Shown here piece by piece: positions 58,053-64,000 of a stretch of 64,000 nucleotides of DNA. The stretch spans positions 372,001-436,000 of the forward strand of contig JAJDZV010000004.1 of the NCBI GenBank assembly GCA_022824465.1, in the 5' to 3' direction. The notes under the pieces are model-generated. The model saw only the letters and a program-made list of their open reading frames with translations, searched no databases and had not been told where the DNA came from. Every line of letters begins with the position of its first letter. The first letter of the stretch is position 1. The DNA is from Anaerolineae bacterium. GTDB taxonomy: Bacteria > Chloroflexota > Anaerolineae > Aggregatilineales > Phototrophicaceae. The position numbers and the translations under genes were made by a program.

Positions 58053-58544
58053 CTAGCCTTGCGCCAGGACGCGCGTAATCTGTTCGAGATGATCAAGGTC
58101 GTGCAAGCCCACCTGCATAGCCGCGTCGGTCATGGTGAAGCTGTCACGTTCCGGGTGGACGCCGCCGCGTTCCCAGTCCTGCGGGCTGAGGCTCTGGAAG
58201 AACTGGATGAAGCGCTCCCGCGAGGTTTGCAGGGCGCTAAGGGCGTCGGACAGATCCTCATGCTGATAGTCTCGTTCAACCGCCATCGCTTCATGATCGT
58301 AGCCGGGCAATTGTGGGTAAGACTCGTCGCGCATCATGAGGCCGCGGTGGAGGAAGATGTCGTCAAAGTCGCGCAAGTGGCAGACGATCTCGATAATCGA
58401 CCAGCCCTCAGCGCCATCGCGGAGCGCGCGCGCTTGATCTGGCGTGACGTTCTGAAGGATATTCCCGAGTGTTTGGCAGGTCAAGCGCATCAAGCTGATG
58501 TGGCGCTCGCGCACTTGCGTCATGGTCGTTTGATTGGCTGTCAT
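58053..58544 (-). CDS. DinB family protein
   Basis: This 163-residue four-helix-bundle DinB/YfiT-like protein has a putative metal triad of three histidines: H in VCHLRDFDDIFLHR, plus H in GLHDLDHLEQI near the end. Family members include bacillithiol-S-transferases and other thiol-dependent enzymes; true substrates are often unknown. GAGGCG precedes ATG 58544. It lies 34 bases upstream of xpt on the same strand. Confidence 0.85.
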   Translation of the reverse strand: MTANQTTMTQVRERHISLMRLTCQTLGNILQNVTPDQARALRDGAEGWSIIEIVCHLRDFDDIFLHRGLMMRDESYPQLPGYDHEAMAVERDYQHEDLSDALSALQTSRERFIQFFQSLSPQDWERGGVHPERDSFTMTDAAMQVGLHDLDHLEQITRVLAQG

Positions 58545-58630
58545 ATTTCGCCTCGATGGTTGATTCTGCCGAACACTTTCATTCTAATTTGACCAGCCGT
58601 CAAATGCCATATCGCGGTGGTTGCCTTCGC

Positions 58631-59605
58631 TCAAGCCAGCGTCCAAAGATTAACGCGATTGTCGCCGCCGCCACTGACCAGCATGGCGCCATTCGGGCTA
58701 AAGTCCAGCGTCAGAACGGGCCGGCTATGACCTTCGAGGGCGCGAAGTTCTGTCTGGGCAGCGACATCCCAGATGCGAATGAGATTGTCGCGGCCGCCGC
58801 TAGCCAGCAGCTTGCCGTCCGGCGAGAAGGCAACTGCGTCGACGCCGCCGGCATGGGCGGGGATAATGCCCGGCTCGCGTTGGCGTCTTGACCAAAGGCG
58901 AATGGTCATGTCTTTGCTGGCGGAGGCGAGCAGGTCGGTCGGCGCATGAAGGGCAATGTCGCGAATCCAGTCGTCGTGCGCGCCAATGATGGCAGAAGAC
59001 GGTTCCGCAGTCTGGTCCCAGCGAAGGATTCTGTTGTCGCGGCCAGCCGAGAATAGGCTTTCGCCAGTTCGGTCGAATGCGAGCGCGGTCAATTCGTCTG
59101 TGTGCGCTTTCAGGCTGGCAAGCAGGTCGCCGGCCTCTGGGTTCCAGAGGCGAATCACGCCGTCAGCGCCGCCCGTTGCGAGGAGAGGGCCGCCGGGCGA
59201 GAAAGCCAATGCCTCAACCGAGCTCGTCTGTCCCGTCAGCGTCTTGGCTAGCCCGGCGGACAAGTCTTTCAGGTTCCAGAGCTTGACGCTGGTATCGGCG
59301 CTGGCGGAGGCCAAGAGGGCGGCATCCGGACTGTAGGCGATGTCTTTCACCGGCGCGCTATGCCCGGTGAGACGAATTGTAGGCGAGCCGCCGAAGCGGC
59401 CTTGGTAGAGGGCAATGCCTTCACCGCCGGAAATCGCAAGCATATCGCCGCGCGGCGACCAGCGGACCTGCGAAATCCAGCCAAAACGCAGGACGCTTCG
59501 CAAGCGCAAGCGGCTCGAGTTGGCGCAATCTATCGGTTCTGGGTTCACGGCGACGACAGTTTCCGATCGCGCCTGAATCGCGCTGTCAATTCTCGGATGC
59601 GACAC
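58631..59605 (-). CDS. WD40-repeat beta-propeller protein
   Basis: This 324-residue protein of about seven WD repeats shows HSAPVKDIAYSPDAALLASASADTSVKLWNL, SSVEALAFSPGGPLLATGGADGVIRLWN and similar units to the end. No signal peptide or fused kinase is present, so it is a free propeller, likely a protein-interaction scaffold. It starts with GTG at 59605, only five bases after a TATAAT box, which suggests a leaderless mRNA. It is divergent to the thioesterase gene. Confidence 0.9.
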   Translation of the reverse strand: MSHPRIDSAIQARSETVVAVNPEPIDCANSSRLRLRSVLRFGWISQVRWSPRGDMLAISGGEGIALYQGRFGGSPTIRLTGHSAPVKDIAYSPDAALLASASADTSVKLWNLKDLSAGLAKTLTGQTSSVEALAFSPGGPLLATGGADGVIRLWNPEAGDLLASLKAHTDELTALAFDRTGESLFSAGRDNRILRWDQTAEPSSAIIGAHDDWIRDIALHAPTDLLASASKDMTIRLWSRRQREPGIIPAHAGGVDAVAFSPDGKLLASGGRDNLIRIWDVAAQTELRALEGHSRPVLTLDFSPNGAMLVSGGGDNRVNLWTLA

Positions 59606-59610
59606 AAGAG

Positions 59611-59618
59611 ATTATAAT
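59611..59618. promoter_or_regulatory. Shared bidirectional -10 element
   Basis: The palindrome ATTATAAT gives TATAAT on both strands: plus strand 59613-59618 toward the thioesterase (leader about 24 nt) and minus strand 59616-59611 toward the WD40 gene (start codon at the predicted transcript start). No strong -35 is visible on either side. Confidence 0.45.
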
Positions 59619-59648
59619 GTCGGCTCCTTGCGCGGCACGAGAGGCTTT

Positions 59649-60146
59649 ATGAGCAGAATATCGAACTCATTGGACGAAGTCAGGCAGCTTCAGCCGGTGC
59701 ATCAGATGAGGATCCCGGTTGAGTTTCTGGACGAGAACGGCCATGTGAACGTCCAATATTATCTGTATATAGTCGAGCGCGGCTTGGGCCGGGTCTTCGA
59801 GCAGGTTGGGCTGGGCGCGGCCTACGCGGCGGCCGATGTTCATGGCAACTTTGCTTTGGAGCAGCATATTCGCTATTTGGCTGAGATACTGGCGGGCGAC
59901 TTGGTCAGCGTGCATATCCGCTTGCTCGAACTGACAGCGAAGAGAGGCTACTTTATTGGATTCCTCGTCAATGACACGCGCGAAGAGCTGGCGGCGACCG
60001 TTGAAGTGGTGATGATGAATGTGAATATGAGGCGGCGTCGCGGGGCGCCCTTCCCCGACGCGGCCTTCAAGGAGCTGGAGGCGCTGCTACAGCGACACCA
60101 GGCATTGTCATGGACCGCGCCGGTCTGCGGCGTGATGCGCGCTTAG
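59649..60146 (+). CDS. Hotdog-fold acyl-CoA thioesterase
   Basis: This 165-residue 4HBT-like thioesterase hydrolyses acyl-CoA thioesters. The active-site turn is FLDENGHVNVQYYLYIVERGL, where the Asp is the nucleophile of the family and GHVN the conserved turn. IRYLAEILAGDLVSVHIRLLELTAKRGYFIGFLVND follows as the central helix-strand. GAGAGG precedes ATG 59649; the ATG at 59628 is farther from any ribosome site. The natural acyl group is not known. Confidence 0.82.
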   Translation: MSRISNSLDEVRQLQPVHQMRIPVEFLDENGHVNVQYYLYIVERGLGRVFEQVGLGAAYAAADVHGNFALEQHIRYLAEILAGDLVSVHIRLLELTAKRGYFIGFLVNDTREELAATVEVVMMNVNMRRRRGAPFPDAAFKELEALLQRHQALSWTAPVCGVMRA

Positions 60147-60191
60147 GCAGACGTCCGGTGAGCTCTATACGCGTCTCGGACTTGGCGCCGC

Positions 60192-61283
60192 TCAAAGCTC
60201 GCGCTTATAGGATGTCAGCACCTTGAGGCCGTCTTCGGTGACGACCGCGTTGTCTTCGATGCGAACGCCGCCGACGCCGGGGATATAGACGCCCGGCTCG
60301 ATTGTGAAGACCATGCCCGGCTGCAATTCTTGCATGTTGCCTTCGACGATGTTGGGCAGTTCGTGCACGCTCAATCCGAGCCCGTGACCGAGGCGGTGGA
60401 TGAAGTATTCGCCAAAGCCGGCCTTCTCGATGACGGCGCGCGCGACCCGATCGACGGCTTCGCAGGCGACGCCGGGGCGGGCGTATTCTCGCGCCGCTTT
60501 GTTGGCTTCGTAGACCGCCTGGTACATCGCGCGCATCTGCGGACTTGGCTGGCCGTAGCAGAAGGTGCGCGTGATATCGGCGGGATAATCGGCATAGCGA
60601 GCGCCGAAGTCGATCAGCAGGAATTCGTCTTCGCCCCAGACGCGGTCGGCGGTGTTGCCGTGGGGCAAGCCGGATTTCTCCCCCGTCAGGACGAGGAGGA
60701 AGGCGTGACCGTGCGAGCCGCGGCTAAGCATTTCCGCGCCGAGCCGGTCGGCGATCTGTCGTTCGGTCATGCCGGGGCGCGCCCAAGCCATCGTCGCTTT
60801 GAGCGCCGCCTCGCTGATATCAATCGCTCGCTGCATATTGGCGATTTCTTCCGGCGCCTTTCGCGCGCGCAGATTGAGGAAGAGCTCGCCTATGTCGCGC
60901 GCGTCGGCCGGGGTGACGCCAGCTCGCTCCAGCGCCAGCCATTCAAATAGGCGCAGCGTCTGCCCGTCCATAGCGCAGGTCGCGCCGGCCGGCAGCAGGG
61001 CGGCGACCGCCTGGCTGAAAGCGGCTTCATAACCAGCGGCGTCGGTCCACAGGAAGCGCCGCGCCTCAAGTTCGGGGCGGGCTTCCAACTTCGCCACTTC
61101 CAACTCGGGGATGATGAAGGACAGGCCCTGAGCATTGTATAAGCCGAGAATGGGTCGTTCGGACAAGTGAAAATGGAGCCCGGTGAAATAGACCATATTT
61201 TCGCCTGGAACAAAGGCTACGAGGTCCGCCTCGCTGTTTGCAAGCAGATTATCAAGCCGATTCAAATAATCGATAGCCACCAT
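60192..61283 (-). CDS. M24 family metallopeptidase (Xaa-Pro aminopeptidase/creatinase type)
   Basis: This 363-residue protein has an N-terminal creatinase-like domain and a C-terminal pita-bread catalytic domain. The dimetal ligands are visible in LLIDFGARYADYPADITRTFCYG (two Asp), FIHRLGHGLGLSVHELPNI (His), TIEPGVYIPGVGGVRIEDNAVVT (two Glu). This is the Xaa-Pro peptidase pattern. AAGGAGG ends only two bases before ATG 61283, so GTG 61280 may be the real start. It is convergent with the thioesterase gene. Confidence 0.9.
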   Translation of the reverse strand: MVAIDYLNRLDNLLANSEADLVAFVPGENMVYFTGLHFHLSERPILGLYNAQGLSFIIPELEVAKLEARPELEARRFLWTDAAGYEAAFSQAVAALLPAGATCAMDGQTLRLFEWLALERAGVTPADARDIGELFLNLRARKAPEEIANMQRAIDISEAALKATMAWARPGMTERQIADRLGAEMLSRGSHGHAFLLVLTGEKSGLPHGNTADRVWGEDEFLLIDFGARYADYPADITRTFCYGQPSPQMRAMYQAVYEANKAAREYARPGVACEAVDRVARAVIEKAGFGEYFIHRLGHGLGLSVHELPNIVEGNMQELQPGMVFTIEPGVYIPGVGGVRIEDNAVVTEDGLKVLTSYKREL

Positions 61284-61443
61284 CGCCTCCTTGGATTCTC
61301 AGCCAGGAGTTTAGACGATTGCGCTGCCTTCGTCCACCGGGTCAGTTTGGGGGCAGCGGCTGGAATGGGCGAGCGCCTATTGCCCGCCTGTGCTATAAAC
61401 GTGTTGCACTGTCTGGACTAATTCGGTGGAGTCAGCGCCGATT

Positions 61444-62349
61444 ATGCGATTGGATTATCACCTGCTGGATGTCTTCAGCGAGCGGCAATTCGGCGGAAAC
61501 CAGTTGGCTGTGTTTTCTGAACCGCCGCTGGACCTGCCGGGGACGACGATGCAGCAAATCGCCAGGGAATTGAACCTCTCTGAATCGGTCTTTCTCTTTC
61601 CGCCGGAAGATCGCGCCAGGGACTATCGTCTGCGCATCTTTACGCCGGCGGCCGAACTGCCGATGGCTGGGCATCCCACCGTGGGCGCGGCTTATATGCT
61701 GGCGTGGCTCGGAAAGGTCGAGAGCGCGCATGGGGTCGGCAAATTAGTATTTGAAGAAGGCGTCGGACCGATTGCGGTTACCATAGAGTTTCACGCCGAC
61801 GGCAGGCCCCATCTCGTGTGGATGCGACAGCCGCTGCCGCAATTCCTGGACATCTTCCACGAGCGCGGAGAGATCGCTGACATGCTGTCGCTGACGGAGA
61901 GCGACTTGATTGAGGGCGCGCCGATGCAGGTCGTGAGCAGCGGGTTGCCGTTCTTATACGTGCCAGTGAACTCCCTGGCGGCGGTGAAGCGGGTCGAGCT
62001 GAAGTTGGACCCTTGGCGAAGGCTGCTGGCAGGAAGCGCGGCGGAGAATGTATTCGTCACGACGACTGAGACGGTTCATGCGAACGCGGCCGCGCACAGC
62101 CGCATGTTCGCGCCGGCCTTGGGCATCAGCGAAGACCCGGCGACCGGCTCGGCGAGCGGTCCGCTTGGCGCCTACTTGCTGCGATATGGCTTGGCCCAGG
62201 CGAACTGCATGGTTTGCGAGCAAGGATTTGAGATGGGGCGGCCGAGCATTATTCAGGTGCGGATAGCGCGCCGGGGCGCCGACATCGCCCGCGTGGAAAT
62301 CGGCGGTCAATGCGTCGCCATGGGTTATGGAAGGCTGCTGATCGGCTGA
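61444..62349 (+). CDS. PhzF family isomerase/epimerase-like protein
   Basis: This 301-residue protein of the PhzF fold (two diaminopimelate-epimerase-like halves) has the signatures FSERQFGGNQLAVF and LNLSESVFLFP with Glu47 at the catalytic position, MAGHPTVGAAYML and SEDPATGSASGPLGAYL near 230-247. PhzF isomerises an intermediate of phenazine synthesis, but most family members outside that pathway have unknown substrates, and no phenazine genes are nearby. GGTGGAG at 61427-61433 supports ATG 61444 over GTG 61426. Confidence 0.87.
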   Translation: MRLDYHLLDVFSERQFGGNQLAVFSEPPLDLPGTTMQQIARELNLSESVFLFPPEDRARDYRLRIFTPAAELPMAGHPTVGAAYMLAWLGKVESAHGVGKLVFEEGVGPIAVTIEFHADGRPHLVWMRQPLPQFLDIFHERGEIADMLSLTESDLIEGAPMQVVSSGLPFLYVPVNSLAAVKRVELKLDPWRRLLAGSAAENVFVTTTETVHANAAAHSRMFAPALGISEDPATGSASGPLGAYLLRYGLAQANCMVCEQGFEMGRPSIIQVRIARRGADIARVEIGGQCVAMGYGRLLIG

Positions 62350-62369
62350 GCCTTTGCGTCGTTTCAATA

Positions 62370-62378
62370 TGCTAGAAT
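62370..62378 (+). promoter_or_regulatory. Putative extended -10 promoter
   Basis: TGCTAGAAT forms TGn-TAGAAT, an extended -10. The transcript would begin near 62385, about 21 nt before the zinc-ribbon start. The -35 side is weak. Confidence 0.4.
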
Positions 62379-62405
62379 CAAGTTGTTGCGAGGCGGCGGG
62401 AAAGC

Positions 62406-62780
62406 ATGGCGCATAAGATCAGCATCGATCACTTTGAAGCGCGAGCGGTGTTTCGCGGGCTGCTTGATGGCGACGATTATCGCAATCGCGTGGCCGGCGC
62501 CTGCGTATACCGCTGCCCGCGCTGCGATCATCGCATTCGCTTTCGCTGGCGCAGCTTCTACCAGGCGCGGGACCGGTCGATATTCAGACGGACCTTGCGG
62601 CGGATATTCGACGAACTGACACCCAGCTTGGCGGCGGATGAGCAGGGATGTCTGGATTTCCGCTGCCCGACTTGCGCCGCGCCAACCCGCATCATTTTCA
62701 GCGCATGCGCCTCTGCCAAGGTCGCGGTCCGCTTCGAACTCTACGCGGCCTTGGTTGGCGAAGGCAAGCCGACCCCATGA
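62406..62780 (+). CDS. Small zinc-ribbon protein
   Basis: This 124-residue cytosolic protein has two CxxC pairs, CPRC about residues 37-40 and CPTC about 86-89, separated by a basic helix. Together these could bind zinc as a ribbon. It has no close family I recognise. The stop overlaps the next start (ATGA), so it is coupled to the XPB-N-like gene downstream, suggesting a shared nucleic-acid-related job. Confidence 0.6.
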   Translation: MAHKISIDHFEARAVFRGLLDGDDYRNRVAGACVYRCPRCDHRIRFRWRSFYQARDRSIFRRTLRRIFDELTPSLAADEQGCLDFRCPTCAAPTRIIFSACASAKVAVRFELYAALVGEGKPTP

Positions 62781-64000
62781 AGAATCTGCTGGCGACGCTG
62801 CACGACTTCGACCCGGGCATGTTGCCGGCGCTGGCGGAGGTCTGGGGAGTTGAAGGCAAGAGCCTCACCAGCGATCAGCTGATCCGGCAGCTTCAGCAGA
62901 AAATGCTGACGCCAACGAGCCTGGAAGCGGCATGGGACAAGCTCGACGAGCCGGAACGCGCCGCCCTGCAACTATTGGTGAGCAGCGCGCAGAGCCGTAT
63001 GAAGGCCGGACAATTCGAGCGCTTCTATGGCGAAATCCGCAAGCTTGGCCGAGCGCAGATCGCGCGGGACAAGCCGCACGTGCAGGGACAAAGCCTGGCT
63101 GAGACGCTTTACTACCGTGGCTTGATTGGCGAAGGCTTTGACAAGGCAGGCGACAATCTTATCGGTTTCGTCTATGTTCCGACCGACCTCATCGAGGCGC
63201 TGCCGCTGCACAGAACGAGCTATGAGGAGCTGACGGCGCCGCCCGAAGACGTGGCTTTGCCCAGGATCGGCTTGATAGAAGGAGTCGACGAGGTCCACCC
63301 GGCTGACACATCCATTGTGGATGATATGACGACGCTGCTCGCCTGGATGCAGATGAACCGCGCCGAACTCGAAGGCGAGCGACTGAACGAGGCCGCGACG
63401 AGCGTCATCAAGCCCTACCTGCTGCAGCCATCGGAAGCGCGACTGGCGTTCATGTTGGGAATTGGCGCGAGCGCGAAGCTGATTGAAACGCAGGATGGCA
63501 GGGCATTTCCGCGCCGAGACGAAGCGCGCCGATGGCTACGAGCGACGCGCGCCGAGCAGACTCGCAGCTTGGCGCTGGCTTGGCTGGAGAGCCAAGAGTA
63601 CCGCGATATGTGGCATATCCCGGGGTTGTATCCGGAAGATTCGGGCTGGTCTTATGATGCGGCGGCGGCGCGAAAAGCGCTTGTCGAGCTCCTGGCGGAC
63701 TTGCTACCGGAACAAGGATGGGTTTCGGTCAATGACTTGATCGAGATCATCAAGGAGTTTGAGCCGGATTTCCAGCGTGTCGACGGCGATTACGACCGCT
63801 GGTATATCCGCAATGACGCGGGCGAGTATCTTAGCGGATTCGAAAGTTGGGATGCGGTCGAAGGTTCGCTGATTGAGTTCTATATTACGGGTCCCATGCA
63901 CTGGCTCGGGCTGGTTGATGTCGGGGAAGACGTGCTGCGATTGACGGCATACGGCCGCGCCTTCCTGCGGCTCAGCGACTGGCCCCGACAAGCCGATCCG
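62777..64000 (+). CDS. XPB/Ssl2 N-terminal-domain-like helicase-associated protein (partial)
   Basis: An open frame of 408 codons begins at ATG 62777 and runs off the right edge without a stop. The pattern LLATLHDFDPGMLPALAEVWGV...TSDQLIRQLQQKML and ALQLLVSSAQSRMKAGQF resembles the helical N-terminal part of helicase XPB/Ssl2-like and Helicase_C_3 proteins common in Chloroflexota. Later segments (WYIRNDAGEYLSGFESWDAVEGSLIEFYITGPMHWLGLVDVG...LRLTAYGRAFLRL) match winged-helix-like repeats. Walker motifs are not in the visible part. Overlap with the zinc-ribbon stop implies coupling. Confidence 0.65.
   Translation, partial: MKNLLATLHDFDPGMLPALAEVWGVEGKSLTSDQLIRQLQQKMLTPTSLEAAWDKLDEPERAALQLLVSSAQSRMKAGQFERFYGEIRKLGRAQIARDKPHVQGQSLAETLYYRGLIGEGFDKAGDNLIGFVYVPTDLIEALPLHRTSYEELTAPPEDVALPRIGLIEGVDEVHPADTSIVDDMTTLLAWMQMNRAELEGERLNEAATSVIKPYLLQPSEARLAFMLGIGASAKLIETQDGRAFPRRDEARRWLRATRAEQTRSLALAWLESQEYRDMWHIPGLYPEDSGWSYDAAAARKALVELLADLLPEQGWVSVNDLIEIIKEFEPDFQRVDGDYDRWYIRNDAGEYLSGFESWDAVEGSLIEFYITGPMHWLGLVDVGEDVLRLTAYGRAFLRLSDWPRQADP

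Noticed and set aside
1..64000. CRISPR arrays, tRNA, rRNA, insertion sequences with transposases
   Set aside because: None seen. The dispersed palindromes are not regularly spaced, no cloverleaf-type TTCGAAT-like T-arms with paired stems were found between genes, and no transposase-like protein is encoded.

Overview
The window is 64 kb of GC-rich bacterial chromosome with densely packed genes on both strands. No phage, plasmid, CRISPR, rRNA or tRNA gene was found. Gene content points to the Chloroflexota, probably an Anaerolineae-like lineage. The clues are a fused rhamnulose-phosphate aldolase/dehydrogenase of the kind known from Chloroflexus, a DnaB-DnaD-DnaC helicase-loading block, a Ycf45/R3H ATPase, a DUF151 nuclease and many CopC/CopD-, WD40- and Gfo/Idh/MocA-type proteins. 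That assignment is inference; no marker gene was compared.

Layout. 1-7016 is carbohydrate metabolism: a sulfotransferase, a Gfo/Idh/MocA dehydrogenase, a sugar isomerase/epimerase, L-rhamnose isomerase and the aldolase/dehydrogenase fusion. 7203-14627 holds a CopC-CopD membrane fusion, GlnRS, a LysM protein and a nucleoside hydrolase. 14628-18378 holds an acyl-CoA dehydrogenase, a TIR-domain protein, an EcsC-like protein and a lipoprotein. 18547-24467 is a DUF151 gene followed by the replication block (dnaB, a DnaD-like gene, a tandem-ATPase helicase loader), an acetyltransferase and a ketol-acid-reductoisomerase-like protein. 24958-32961 carries a HAD phosphatase, a hisG operon, an AlkZ-like protein, an ECF sigma factor with a membrane partner, and a PfkB kinase. 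33265-37377 is a sugar ABC importer without its ATPase, followed by rho. 40125-47051 is the assimilatory sulfur and siroheme operon (APS reductase, precorrin-2 dehydrogenase, sirohydrochlorin chelatase, SUMT, siroheme reductase, conserved protein), followed by a cystathionine beta-lyase. The remainder holds dnaN, DUF4342, PPOX, DUF89, R3H-ATPase, xpt, DinB, WD40, thioesterase, M24 peptidase, PhzF, a zinc-ribbon protein and an incomplete XPB-N-like protein.

The most striking feature is the leader of the sulfur operon (40125-40531). One promoter is followed by two short open frames in series, each packed with cysteine codons (5 Cys in 7 codons and 6 Cys in 8 codons). Each is followed by an intrinsic terminator and by a segment that could form a competing antiterminator. 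This looks like a two-stage, ribosome-mediated, cysteine-sensing attenuator in front of the cysteine biosynthesis genes.

A second genome-scale feature is a family of palindromic intergenic repeats (core GTAGGGGCGA...TCGCCC). About 17 copies are visible. Some sit in a larger composite element of about 180 bp that contains a conserved G-quadruplex motif, with near-complete inverted copies at 3230-3412 and 56070-56220.
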